Of a stretch of DNA of 36,042 nt, positions 1-8,426 are shown piece after piece. The stretch covers positions 1 through 36,042 of the forward strand of contig NZ_LLZG01000424.1 in the NCBI RefSeq assembly GCF_001509475.1. Direction: 5' to 3'. A program made the position numbers and the translations under genes. The first letter of the stretch is position 1; each line of letters starts with the position of its first letter. Under the pieces are notes generated by a model. It did no database searches. It was not told the origin of the DNA and was given only the letters and a program-made list of their open reading frames with translations. This DNA comes from Streptomyces regalis. GTDB taxonomy: Bacteria; Actinomycetota; Actinomycetes; Streptomycetales; Streptomycetaceae.

Positions 1-851
1 GTAGCGGGGTGGGCGAGCGGTGCGGGAAGTCACCGGCGGTGGTGAGGTGGGCAAGCGGTGAGTGACCGACCTTCTGCGGGGTGCCGGGATCGGTGGAGGA
101 CGGCGGGGAGCGCGCACCGGATCCCGCCGCTGGGCGGCCGCACCCGCTGACGGTGCTCGGCTGCACCTGTGTCGACCCACGCTGCTCCGGTTCCTGCCCT
201 GATCGCCCGGGGCGTGGTGCCCGGTTCTGCCGGGTCGGTCGCTTCTACCGTCTCGGCGGGGCCGTGCGGCTTACGGTCACCCCATGGAGGGCTCACCGGC
301 TCCGGTCTGCCGCCGTCCGCCATGGCCTCCGGTGTCTCCGGCGACCTGCGCCGTTTTTGTCCCCCCATGGCCGGTCGCCCGGGTGCGTTGCCCGGCTCCG
401 CCGTGGCCGGTCGTCTCAGCCGCTGCCCGATGGTTGCGCGGCTTCCCTGCCGACCGTGGAGGGGGGAGCCGCGCCGCCTGCCCTGGTCCGGTCGCTTCTA
501 CGCCTTCACCGCCGCTGTTCCTCGCGAGGCCGCTCCGGACGCGTTGTCCCGCCCGCCTCCGGCATCCTGCCCGCCGCTTCCGGTCGGTGCCGCCCCTCGG
601 CTCCCCGTGGTCCGCGCCCCCACTTCCTGCGATTCGCTCTCTTTCTTACAACGGTCGGCTACCGGTCTCCCGTAGCCCGCTTCCACGGCTTCGCCGTGGA
701 CCCCGGTGCTGTTGGTCCGCTCGACCTTGCTCCCGCTGCGCATCTTCGCCGCCGCGACGGCGCTCAACGCAACGCCGGCCTCCCCTGGGCCGGACCGGCC
801 GGAACCCCCGAGGGGGACCGAGTGTCAGTGGGGCGTGGCAGGATCGGGGGC
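1..851. other. Upstream region of polA, no convincing gene
   Basis: I see no reliable gene here. Open frames exist on both strands, including one joined in frame to polA, but their translations are low-complexity Arg/Pro/Ala/Ser mixtures with no recognisable domain. Visible structure: a 15-bp near-direct repeat (8-22 and 46-60, one mismatch) and an 8-bp perfect hairpin around a TTC loop (682-700). A 12-bp direct repeat GGGGCGTGGCAG occurs at 829-840 and again just across the polA start. The polA promoter and leader presumably lie within the last few hundred bases, but no clear -35/-10 pair was found. Confidence 0.5.
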
Positions 852-3578
852 GTGGCAGAGACAGCATCGAAGCAGACCGACAACAGCCCCGGCGGCAGCC
901 GACCGCGCCTGATGCTCATGGACGGGCATTCGCTGGCCTACCGTGCGTTCTTCGCGCTGCCCGCGGAGAACTTCACGACCGCGACGGGCCAGCCGACGAA
1001 CGCGATCTACGGCTTCGCGTCGATGCTGGCCAACACGATCCGTGACGAGGCGCCCACCCATTTCGCCGTGGCGTTCGACGTGTCCCGCAAGACGTGGCGC
1101 TCCGCGGAGTTCACGGAGTACAAGGCGAACCGCTCCAAGACCCCGGACGAGTTCAAGGGCCAGGTCGAGCTGATCGGTGAGCTGCTCGACGCGATGCACG
1201 TGTCGCGGTTCGCGATCGACGGCTTCGAGGCCGACGACGTGATCGCCACGCTCGCCACCCAGGCCGAGGCCGAAGGCTTCGAGGTGCTGATCGTCACCGG
1301 CGACCGTGACTCCTTCCAGTTGGTCAGCGAGCACACGACGGTGCTGTACCCGACGAAGGGCGTCTCCGAGCTGACCCGCTTCACCCCGGAGAAGGTCTTC
1401 GAGAAGTACGGATTGACGCCCGCCCAGTACCCCGACTTCGCGGCCCTGCGCGGCGACCCGTCCGACAACCTGCCGGGCATCCCGGGCGTCGGCGAGAAGA
1501 CCGCCGCGAAGTGGATCAACCAGTTCGGCTCGTTCGCCGAGCTGGTCGAGCGCGTCGAGGAGGTCAAGGGCAAGGCCGGGCAGAACCTCCGCGACCACCT
1601 GGAGTCGGTCAAGCTCAACCGCCGGCTGACGGAGCTGGAGCGCAACGTCGAGCTGCCCAAGACCGTCGCCGACGTCGCGCGCGTGCCGTACGACCGCAAG
1701 GCCGTCGCGATGATCCTGGACACCCTGGAGATCCGTAACCCCTCCCTGCGCGAGCGGCTCTTCGGCGTCGACCCCGGCGCCGAGGAGGCCGAGACCACAC
1801 CGATCGCGACCGACGGCGTGGAGCTGGACGGCGCGGTGCTCGGCACCGGCGAGCTGGCCCCCTGGCTGGCCGAGCACGGCGGTGAGCTCCTCGGCGTGGC
1901 CACCGTCGACACCTGGGCGCTGGGCACCGGCTCGGTCGCCGAGGTCGCGCTCGCCGCGGCCGGGGGCGCCGCCGGCTGGTTCGACCCGTCGCAGCTCGAC
2001 GAGACCGACGAGAAGGCGTTCGCGGCCTGGCTGGTCGACGCCGGCAAGTCGAAGGTCTTCCACAACGCCAAGGGCGCGATGCGGGTCTTCGCCGAGCACG
2101 GCTGGAGCATCGCCGGCGTACGCATGGACACCGCGCTCGCCGCCTACCTGGTCAAGCCGGGCCGCCGCTCCTTCGATCTGGACGCGCTGTCCCTGGAGTA
2201 CCTCCACCGCGAGCTGGCCCCCGCCGCCGCGGCCGACGGACAGCTGGCCTTCGGCACGGACGACGGCGCCGAGGCCGAGGCTCTGATGATCCAGGCCCGC
2301 GCGGTCCTCGACCTGGGCGAGGCCTTCGAGAGCCGCCTGGAGGAGGTCGGCGCCGCGGAACTCCTGCGTGACATGGAGCTGCCTACCTCCGCCCTGCTGG
2401 CCCGGATGGAGCGGCACGGCATCGCGGCCGACCGGGCCCACCTGGAGGCCATGGAGCAGATGTTCGCGGGCGCCGTGCAGCAGGCCGTGAAGGAGGCGCA
2501 CGCGGCGGCCGGGCACGAGTTCAACCTGGGCTCGCCCAAGCAGCTTCAGGAGGTCCTCTTCGGCGAACTCGCCCTGCCCAAGACGAAGAAGACGAAGACG
2601 GGCTACACGACGGACGCCGACGCCCTGGCGTGGCTGGCGACCCAGACTGACAACGAACTGCCGGTCATCATGCTCCGCCACCGCGAACAGGCGAAGCTGC
2701 GCGTCACCGTCGAGGGCCTGATCAAGACGATCGCGACGGACGGCCGTATCCACACGACGTTCAACCAGACGGTCGCGGCGACCGGCCGACTCTCCTCGAC
2801 CGACCCGAACCTGCAGAACATCCCCGTCCGCACGGACGAGGGCCGGGCGATCCGCAGGGGCTTCGTCGTCGGCGAGGGCTTCGAGTCCTTGATGACCGCG
2901 GACTACAGCCAGATCGAACTGCGCGTGATGGCCCACCTGTCCGAGGACGAGGGCCTGATCGAGGCGTTCACCTCCGGGGAGGACCTGCACACCACGGCCG
3001 CCTCGCAGGTGTTCGCCGTGGAACCCGCCGCGGTGGACGCGGAGATGCGCCGCAAGATCAAGGCCATGTCGTACGGCTTGGCCTACGGACTGTCGGCCTT
3101 CGGCCTCTCCCAGCAGCTGAACATCGACGCGGGTGAGGCCCGCGCCCTGATGGACGCTTACTTCGAGCGCTTCGGCGGCGTACGGGACTATCTGCGCCGC
3201 GCAGTCGACGAGGCACGGGCGACGGGCTACACGGCGACGCTCTTCGGCCGCCGCCGCTACCTCCCCGACCTCAACAGCGACAACCGTCAGCGCCGCGAGG
3301 CGGCCGAGCGCATGGCCCTCAACGCCCCCATCCAGGGCACGGCGGCGGACATCGTCAAGATCGCCATGCTCAACGTCGACCGGGCCCTGCGCGAGGCGAA
3401 CCTCACCTCCCGCATGCTCCTCCAGGTCCACGACGAAATCGTCCTGGAAATCGCCCCCGGCGAGCGCGAGACCGCGGAAGAACTGGTTCGCCGAGAAATG
3501 TCCAACGCCGTCCACCTCAACGTCCCCCTGGGCGTCTCGGTAGGCGCGGGCCCGGACTGGGAATCAGCAGCCCACTAG
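852..3578 (+). CDS. polA: DNA polymerase I
   Basis: Family A polymerase of 908 aa that fills gaps and removes RNA primers during replication and repair. Order: 5' nuclease domain (about residues 15-310, starting LMLMDGHSLAYRAFF), a 3'-5' exonuclease-like domain (about 320-500), and the polymerase domain. Motif A is DYSQIELRVM (Asp684), the O-helix is RRKIKAMSYGLAYG (from Arg733), and motif C is VHDE (His860-Asp861). The exonuclease carboxylates are lost: the usual DxE is DTW and the NxxxD site is HNAKGA, so proofreading is probably absent. Tyr741 sits where E. coli has Phe762, as I recall for mycobacterial PolA. The GTG start at 852 gives the family N-terminus MAETAS; a longer in-frame extension upstream is not protein-like. 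A perfect hairpin follows the gene. Confidence 0.97.
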   Translation: MAETASKQTDNSPGGSRPRLMLMDGHSLAYRAFFALPAENFTTATGQPTNAIYGFASMLANTIRDEAPTHFAVAFDVSRKTWRSAEFTEYKANRSKTPDEFKGQVELIGELLDAMHVSRFAIDGFEADDVIATLATQAEAEGFEVLIVTGDRDSFQLVSEHTTVLYPTKGVSELTRFTPEKVFEKYGLTPAQYPDFAALRGDPSDNLPGIPGVGEKTAAKWINQFGSFAELVERVEEVKGKAGQNLRDHLESVKLNRRLTELERNVELPKTVADVARVPYDRKAVAMILDTLEIRNPSLRERLFGVDPGAEEAETTPIATDGVELDGAVLGTGELAPWLAEHGGELLGVATVDTWALGTGSVAEVALAAAGGAAGWFDPSQLDETDEKAFAAWLVDAGKSKVFHNAKGAMRVFAEHGWSIAGVRMDTALAAYLVKPGRRSFDLDALSLEYLHRELAPAAAADGQLAFGTDDGAEAEALMIQARAVLDLGEAFESRLEEVGAAELLRDMELPTSALLARMERHGIAADRAHLEAMEQMFAGAVQQAVKEAHAAAGHEFNLGSPKQLQEVLFGELALPKTKKTKTGYTTDADALAWLATQTDNELPVIMLRHREQAKLRVTVEGLIKTIATDGRIHTTFNQTVAATGRLSSTDPNLQNIPVRTDEGRAIRRGFVVGEGFESLMTADYSQIELRVMAHLSEDEGLIEAFTSGEDLHTTAASQVFAVEPAAVDAEMRRKIKAMSYGLAYGLSAFGLSQQLNIDAGEARALMDAYFERFGGVRDYLRRAVDEARATGYTATLFGRRRYLPDLNSDNRQRREAAERMALNAPIQGTAADIVKIAMLNVDRALREANLTSRMLLQVHDEIVLEIAPGERETAEELVRREMSNAVHLNVPLGVSVGAGPDWESAAH

Positions 3579-3600
3579 CTCCGGCGGCAGCACCACCTCT

Positions 3601-3636
3601 CAATGCCGGGCCAGTCCCCGGACAGGCCCGGCATTG
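3601..3636 (+). terminator. Perfect hairpin after polA
   Basis: Arms 3601-3612 and 3625-3636 are exact reverse complements (12 bp) around a 12-nt loop, 22 nt after the polA stop. There is no long U-tract, which is common for Streptomyces terminators. Confidence 0.8.
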
Positions 3637-3685
3637 TGGTCGCTTCGGCATTCCGCCGGTTCAACCAATGGTTGGCGGCACTGCA

Positions 3686-3750
3686 GCGCCCCAAAGGGGC
3701 GCGGGGAACTGCGCGACCAGCCACAACAAACCCGCAGCCCCGAAAGCCAC
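3686..3750 (+). repeat. Intergenic repeat, short class
   Basis: It begins with the hairpin GCGCCCC-AAA-GGGGCGC (3686-3702). This is followed by GGGGAACTGCGCGACCAGCC and, after a short gap, CCCGCAGCC. A longer relative lies on the minus strand at 13761-13834. The shared order of blocks marks a dispersed non-coding element. I recall similar sequences in other Streptomyces intergenic regions but cannot check that here. Confidence 0.6.
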
Positions 3751-3856
3751 CGCACCCGGCACACGCAAGGGCCCCGGCCCAACCCCTGGAGGGACCGTCA
3801 CTCGCGTGGCCCCCGCAAAAGCGCCCCCCGCCCCCGCCGCCCGTAAGGATGCGGAC

Positions 3857-4246
3857 ATGGGTATACGCACGCTCCACCGCCGGACGGCCCCGGCACCGGC
3901 GCAAGCGAACGCCGAGAACGCACCGTCCACAGCGCACCCGCCGGTCCCGGCGGTCGCCGCCGACGCAAGCACCGCCCGCACCCCGGCCGACCTGATGAGC
4001 ACCTTGCGGCACACGGCAACAACACTCCGCCGCCGCCTCGCCCACCGGACACAAGGGTGGGCCGAGCTCACCCGCAGCTACCTGTCCCTCGCCCTCACCC
4101 TGCTCCCACGGTCCCACCCCGGAGGGACCGTCACCGTGTTCGTCGCTCCCGTCGGCCTCCTCACCGAGCCACCGGACGGCTCGGCTCCTTACTGGCCTCA
4201 CCCGCACCCGCACTGCCAGGGCCCGGGACCGGACGCCACACCCTGA
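3857..4246 (+). CDS. Small conserved Streptomyces hypothetical protein
   Basis: Predicted 129-aa protein starting MGIRTLHRRTAPAPAQ. The ATG at 3857 has AAGGA about 8 nt upstream. It is rich in Ala, Pro, Arg and Thr, has no signal peptide or membrane segment, and ends in a His/Pro-rich tail. The block GTVTVFVAPVGLLTEPPDGS near the C-terminus resembles, from memory, a family of small Streptomyces proteins with the same MGIRTLH beginning. The last 86 bp overlap the 3' end of the convergent DUF4184 gene. No function can be assigned, and the gene could be spurious. Confidence 0.45.
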   Translation: MGIRTLHRRTAPAPAQANAENAPSTAHPPVPAVAADASTARTPADLMSTLRHTATTLRRRLAHRTQGWAELTRSYLSLALTLLPRSHPGGTVTVFVAPVGLLTEPPDGSAPYWPHPHPHCQGPGPDATP

Positions 4247-5021
4247 CGCCCACGGCGTACAGCAGCAGCCCGAGGACGAGCCCCGCCCCCGCACCGAAGC
4301 ACAGGGTCGGAATCAGCTCCCAGTACTTGGCGGTCGATCCCCAGTACTCCCACCAGCGCGACGCCCGCTGCACCGCCGCCACCGCGGCGAGCCCGCCGAT
4401 CACCGCCCCGGCCAGCCACCGGTCCCGTACCGAAAGCACCGCAACCCCGACCGGCGCGGCCGCACGCGTCCGCCGTAGCGCCACGAACACGAACGCGGCG
4501 ATGACGACCGCGGCGACCGCCGAACCGCCGTACTGCAGATACCAGTACAGAGGTGACCCCGCGATTTCCTCGCCCAGGACGGGAAACAGCCGCATCCCCC
4601 AGCGGTCGAGATGCGTGAACGCGTCCCACACGACATGCGTCAGCGCGCCGAGCGCGGCCGAGACATACCAGCGCACCGCCGACGACAGCCGTACACGCGC
4701 GCGTGGCGCCCCGCAGCGCAACAGTGTGGCCACCCGCGCCTGTCGCGGCACCGGCAGCAGCGCCACCAGCGGTTCGCGCAGCAGCAGCCACAGGCCCACC
4801 AGCGCCCAGGCGATCACCACGTCGACGGTGAAGACGCCCGCGAACGAGTGCGTGACATCGCCGAACTCCATCGCTCCTGACAGGACACTCGCCGCGTAAT
4901 AGGTCATGTCGGGCGAGAAGGAACCCGCCACCAACACGGCCGGTACGAGCGCGCCCCGGCCGGTTCCGTCGGTACGTACGGCAGGCAGTACGGCCGCCGC
5001 ATGGCTCAGCGTGAACGGCAA
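4161..5021 (-). CDS. DUF4184 family membrane protein
   Basis: 286-aa integral membrane protein beginning MPFTLSHAAAVLP, the hallmark N-terminus of DUF4184 proteins (Pfam family of unknown function). At least five hydrophobic segments are visible, alternating with Arg-rich loops. His and Asp residues in the blocks FTLSHAA, DVTHSFAG and ALTHVVWDAFTH suggest a metal-dependent hydrolase-like site in the membrane; this is inference. The start codon is TTG at 5021, supported by AAGGAG upstream and by the conserved N-terminus. The gene is divergent from the lytic transglycosylase and its 3' end overlaps the preceding small gene. Confidence 0.85.
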   Translation of the reverse strand: MPFTLSHAAAVLPAVRTDGTGRGALVPAVLVAGSFSPDMTYYAASVLSGAMEFGDVTHSFAGVFTVDVVIAWALVGLWLLLREPLVALLPVPRQARVATLLRCGAPRARVRLSSAVRWYVSAALGALTHVVWDAFTHLDRWGMRLFPVLGEEIAGSPLYWYLQYGGSAVAAVVIAAFVFVALRRTRAAAPVGVAVLSVRDRWLAGAVIGGLAAVAAVQRASRWWEYWGSTAKYWELIPTLCFGAGAGLVLGLLLYAVGVRVWRPVPGPGSAGAGEASKEPSRPVAR

Positions 5022-5153
5022 CGGGGCTCCTTGTGCGGGGGGTTGACGGGAACGGTCGGCCCCGGTCGTCGGCGGGGCCGGTGGCAGGGGCGTACGACGG
5101 CCAGTATGCGGGACGTCCGACGGGCGGACCGGAAACGCCCAACTGGTAAAAAT

Positions 5154-5321
5154 CGGGCACCAATGGGTGCCCGTGCAAAGGAAGTTGTCGTAGGGTCGCC
5201 TGGGTCACCCTGCCGGGGCGTGCGGTCGAACGCGCGAACGGCGCATGAAATCGCGCCGCGAGGGCAACTGTCGCGGCGAGTCGATCGTCACAACAGGGGC
5301 GGGCCCCGCATGGCGGGCCCG
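5154..5321 (+). promoter_or_regulatory. Structured leader of the lytic transglycosylase gene
   Basis: The 346-nt gap between the divergent genes holds three perfect stem-loops. These are CGGGCACC/GGTGCCCG with an AATG loop (5154-5173), CGCCGCGA/TCGCGGCG with a 9-nt loop (5254-5278), and CGGGCCC/GGGCCCG with an 8-nt loop (5300-5321). A TANNNT box, TAGGGT, lies at 5191-5196 and could be the -10 of a promoter with a leader of about 170 nt, but no good -35 was seen. The first hairpin would lie upstream of that start and could be an operator. Streptomyces cell-wall hydrolase genes are known c-di-AMP riboswitch targets, but I cannot find the conserved ydaO core here. Confidence 0.45.
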
Positions 5322-5367
5322 GCAGACAGAGACGGGCGCTCGGGCGTCCACGGGAGGGGTTCGCTCT

Positions 5368-7107
5368 ATGGCGGCGCAATTCGGCAGGCTGCGCAAGGGG
5401 GCAGTGAACACCACGGTGGCCGCGGTCGTGGTCGCGGCACTGGCCGCGTCCCAGGCTCCGGGAGTGACGACCGACGACGCCGGCAGAAAAGTCACCACCG
5501 GAACCCAGCCCTCACCGGACACACCCGCCGAGGACAGCGCGACCGGCAACTCGCCGTACTACACGGACCTGCCGCCGCTCAACAGCCCCAGCCCCTCGCC
5601 CTCGCCCAGCACCCCCGTCACCCCGGGTGCTTCCGAGGCGGGCATCCCCGCGACCGTCCTCGACGCCTACAAGAAGGCCGCGACCGCGCTCCAGGAGGCC
5701 AAGCCCGGCTGCAACCTGGAATGGCAGCTTCTCGCCGCCATCGGCAAGGTCGAGTCCGGTCAGGCCCGCGGCGGCCGCGTCGACGCGAACGGCACCACGA
5801 TCACCCCGATCCTCGGCCCGCAGCTCAACGGCAACGGCTTCGCGAGCATCAGCGACACCGACAACGGCGCCTACGACGGGGACGCCTCGTACGACCGTGC
5901 CGTCGGCCCCATGCAGTTCATCCCCTCCACCTGGGAGTGGGCCGGCCGCGACGGCAACGCGGACGGCAAGAAGGACCCCAACAACGTCTACGACGCCGCG
6001 CTCGCCGCCGGCCACTACCTGTGCCGCTTCGGCTGGGACCTGTCCACCCAGAACGACCTCAGCAGCGCGATCCTCAGCTACAACAACTCGCAGGACTACC
6101 TGAACCTGGTCCTGAAGTGGCTGGAGTACTACCGCAAGGGCACCCACGAGATCCCGGACGGCACCGGCACCCTCCCGTCCGACCGCAGCGACGACAGCGC
6201 CGGAGCCAGTCCCTCGCCGTCGCCCACACCGCCCAGGACGCCCAGCACCCCCGCCAAGCCCGGCGGCAACGGCGGCTCCACGAGCCCGAAGCCGACCCCA
6301 CCGAGCACCACCCCACCGAGCACCACCCCGCCGAGCACGACGCCTCCCACCCCCACCGACACGGTGGACCACCTGCAGGACGCGGGCACCGCGAAGCTCA
6401 CCGCGATGGCGGGCGACGCCTTCACCGAGAAGATCAGCGCCCGCGCCGAGACCGAGGCCGGCAAGGGCGTCGCCAAGGTCCGGATCCGTTTCACGATCAT
6501 CGGTCAGACCGACGCCACCTTCGCCGGCGGCGAGAAGTACGCGGCCGCTCTCACCAACAGCGCCGGTGAGGCGGTCGCGCCCGCACTGCAGGCGGGCGAG
6601 GACACGGGCGAGTTCGTCGTCCGCGCCACCCTGGTCGGCCGTTCGATCCCCGGCCTCGACTACACGGCCACCGTCACCGAGCGCGCCGCCGACACCCTGA
6701 CCCGCACCAGCGACACCGAGCTGACCTGCACCCCGGGCGGCGAGTTCGCCGACCAGGTCGAGGTGAAGGCGACCTACAAGGGCGCCGTGGCGGACAAGGT
6801 CGCGGCCACCGCCACGCTCATCAAGTCGGCGGACGACCCGACCGAGAACGACAAGGGCCCCTACTTCAAGGACGCCGACGGCAAGACCGTACGCACCCTG
6901 ACCGGCCTCACGACGGACGCGAACGGTCTGCTCAAGCTGCCGAAGCTGTACGCCGACGACACCACCGGCACGTTCCTGCTCCGCATCAACACCGCGGGCG
7001 GCGCGACCCTGACCGTCGAGCTGAAGGTGGTGGCGGCCGAGACGACGCCCACCCCGACCCCGTCGGAGTCGACGTCCGAATCGGCATCGCCGAGCCCGAC
7101 CGCGTAG
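5368..7107 (+). CDS. Secreted lytic transglycosylase with Pro/Thr linker and C-terminal Ig-like region
   Basis: 579-aa exported protein that should cleave peptidoglycan glycan strands. The N-terminal signal sequence spans about residues 1-30 (basic start, then TTVAAVVVAALAASQA). A Ser/Pro linker is followed by an MltB-like catalytic domain (about 90-265). Glu129 in AIGKVESG is the likely catalytic acid, and VGPMQFIPSTWEW is the family signature. A second low-complexity linker repeats PPSTTPPSTT. The C-terminal half (about 330-560) looks like two beta-rich Ig-like modules that may bind the wall, and the tail is Thr/Ser/Pro-rich. GGGAGG about 10 nt before the ATG at 5368 supports this start. 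The gene follows a folded leader and ends at a strong terminator. Confidence 0.88.
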   Translation: MAAQFGRLRKGAVNTTVAAVVVAALAASQAPGVTTDDAGRKVTTGTQPSPDTPAEDSATGNSPYYTDLPPLNSPSPSPSPSTPVTPGASEAGIPATVLDAYKKAATALQEAKPGCNLEWQLLAAIGKVESGQARGGRVDANGTTITPILGPQLNGNGFASISDTDNGAYDGDASYDRAVGPMQFIPSTWEWAGRDGNADGKKDPNNVYDAALAAGHYLCRFGWDLSTQNDLSSAILSYNNSQDYLNLVLKWLEYYRKGTHEIPDGTGTLPSDRSDDSAGASPSPSPTPPRTPSTPAKPGGNGGSTSPKPTPPSTTPPSTTPPSTTPPTPTDTVDHLQDAGTAKLTAMAGDAFTEKISARAETEAGKGVAKVRIRFTIIGQTDATFAGGEKYAAALTNSAGEAVAPALQAGEDTGEFVVRATLVGRSIPGLDYTATVTERAADTLTRTSDTELTCTPGGEFADQVEVKATYKGAVADKVAATATLIKSADDPTENDKGPYFKDADGKTVRTLTGLTTDANGLLKLPKLYADDTTGTFLLRINTAGGATLTVELKVVAAETTPTPTPSESTSESASPSPTA

Positions 7108-7125
7108 GCACCGGACGAGACGACG

Positions 7126-7168
7126 ACGAAGGGCGCCCCTCCGCCACGGCGGACCGGGCGCCCTTCGT
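7126..7168 (+). terminator. Terminator of the transglycosylase gene
   Basis: A 13-bp perfect stem (7126-7138 with 7156-7168, ACGAAGGGCGCCC) encloses a loop that itself pairs (CCGCC/GGCGG). It begins 18 nt after the stop codon. Confidence 0.85.
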
Positions 7169-7273
7169 TGTGTGTGCAACGTGTTCTCATCTCGCCCGCC
7201 CGTTGCTACGGTGCCGTTCCTGACGATGTATCAGTTCCGCGGTCCTGAAGGTTCCGTCCGCCGGGAGGCAGGC

Positions 7274-7408
7274 ATGCGCGCCCTGATCGCCGCCGCGACC
7301 GGTCTCGCCGTCGCGCTCGCCCTGGTGCTCACCCTCACCGCGCTCGGCACCCCCGCCGGCGAGACGTCCCCCAAGCCGCTGCTGACGACGGTGCCCGCAC
7401 ACCCGTGA
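7274..7408 (+). CDS. SPW_0924-like small membrane peptide
   Basis: 44-residue peptide starting MRALIAAATGLAVALALV, so one hydrophobic helix fills its first half. The short polar tail ends KPLLTTVPAHP. Sequence and length match what I remember as the SPW_0924 family, a micro-protein conserved in Streptomyces and of unknown function. The ATG at 7274 is preceded by GGGAGG. The DUF3068 gene starts 25 nt after its stop with its own GGGAGG, so the two are probably one transcript and may act together at the membrane. Confidence 0.7.
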   Translation: MRALIAAATGLAVALALVLTLTALGTPAGETSPKPLLTTVPAHP

Positions 7409-7433
7409 CCGCCCGCCCGGGAGGGAGGCCGAG

Positions 7434-8426
7434 ATGCGCCGCAAGGCCGGCCTGATCCTGCTCGCCCTCGCCGTGTTCTTCGCGGCACTGTCCCCGCTGG
7501 TGCGCTGGTACGCCTTCCCGCGCCTGGCCAAGATCCCGGCCGGCCAGTACCAGGACATGGTCCTGGAAGCGAAGGACGCGACCCTCCTCGACTACGGCAC
7601 GATGAAGGCCCGCAAGGTCTCCAAGGTCACCATCGTGCAGACACTGAAGGGCAACGTCGAAGCCTCGGAGAAGATAGAGAAGACGGCCGGGAAGGACGTC
7701 GTCGTCTGGGACGGCCTGTCCTATGTGGTGGGCCCCGACGGCAAGATGGTCTCCAAGATCCCCGAGCGCTACATCTTCGACGCCCACACCCAGGAACCCG
7801 TCCACGCCACCGGCGAGATGGTCGACGACGACCCGGTGAAGCGGCAGGGCATCGAGTTCAAGTGGCCCTTCCTGACGGAGAAACGGGACTACGAGTACTT
7901 CGACGCACAGGCGCGGGTGACGGCCCCCATCCACTACAAGGGCACCCAGAACTTCCGCGGCGTCGAGGTCTACTACTTCGAGCAGACCATCCCGTGGACC
8001 AAGGTGAAGTTCCCCAGGGCCATGCCGGTCGAGGGCATCACACCCGAGTCGGTGGCCAAGACCGGCACGACCCGCTGGTACACCACGGTCCGCAAGTTCT
8101 GGGTCGAACCCCTCACCGGCGCACCCGTCTACGGCGAGGAGATCCACCAGGAGGAGCTGCGCGGCGGCACCCTGCTCGGCGGCCGCGACAAGGTGACGGC
8201 GTTCGCGGGCCACGTGAAGATGCGCGAGGACTACATCGACCACACGGTGGACCTGGTCAAGTCCAACCGCACGCTGGTCCTGCTGATGACGTCGTATCTC
8301 CCGTGGGGCTTCCTGACCCTGGGACTGCTGCTCCTGTCGTTGTCCCTCTACCTGGAGGCACGCAGCCGCCGCCCCGGCGACCCGGAGCCGACGAAGGACA
8401 CCGAGCCCGAACCGGTCACCGCCTGA
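7434..8426 (+). CDS. DUF3068 / PorA-family membrane-anchored protein
   Basis: 330-aa protein with a membrane helix at each end: an N-terminal segment (LILLALAVFFAALSPLVRW) and a C-terminal segment (LPWGFLTLGLLLLSLSLYL). A large, mostly beta extracytoplasmic domain lies between them, followed by an acidic cytoplasmic tail. This matches DUF3068, listed as a PorA-type porin family in actinobacteria; a true pore role in Streptomyces is not established. The ATG at 7434 has GGGAGGGAGG upstream. The last 11 bp overlap the convergent hrpB gene. Confidence 0.85.
   Translation: MRRKAGLILLALAVFFAALSPLVRWYAFPRLAKIPAGQYQDMVLEAKDATLLDYGTMKARKVSKVTIVQTLKGNVEASEKIEKTAGKDVVVWDGLSYVVGPDGKMVSKIPERYIFDAHTQEPVHATGEMVDDDPVKRQGIEFKWPFLTEKRDYEYFDAQARVTAPIHYKGTQNFRGVEVYYFEQTIPWTKVKFPRAMPVEGITPESVAKTGTTRWYTTVRKFWVEPLTGAPVYGEEIHQEELRGGTLLGGRDKVTAFAGHVKMREDYIDHTVDLVKSNRTLVLLMTSYLPWGFLTLGLLLLSLSLYLEARSRRPGDPEPTKDTEPEPVTA

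Noticed and set aside
81..851. 257-codon in-frame extension of polA upstream of 852
   Set aside because: The sequence is low-complexity and unlike any PolA N-terminus, while the GTG at 852 gives the conserved MAETAS start.
825..3515. 896-aa open frame antisense to polA
   Set aside because: It is a GC-rich shadow frame of polA, with no domain and Val/Arg/Gly-dominated composition.
5180..5367. ydaO (c-di-AMP) riboswitch
   Set aside because: The context fits, but the conserved GGGGAACC, GGGTGAATCC and AACCCGTCAGCTAAC-type blocks could not be found. It is kept only as an unnamed structured leader.
4198..5379. 393-aa minus-strand open frame overlapping the DUF4184 gene
   Set aside because: It is a frame shadow. 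The DUF4184 frame has the family N-terminus and membrane helices.
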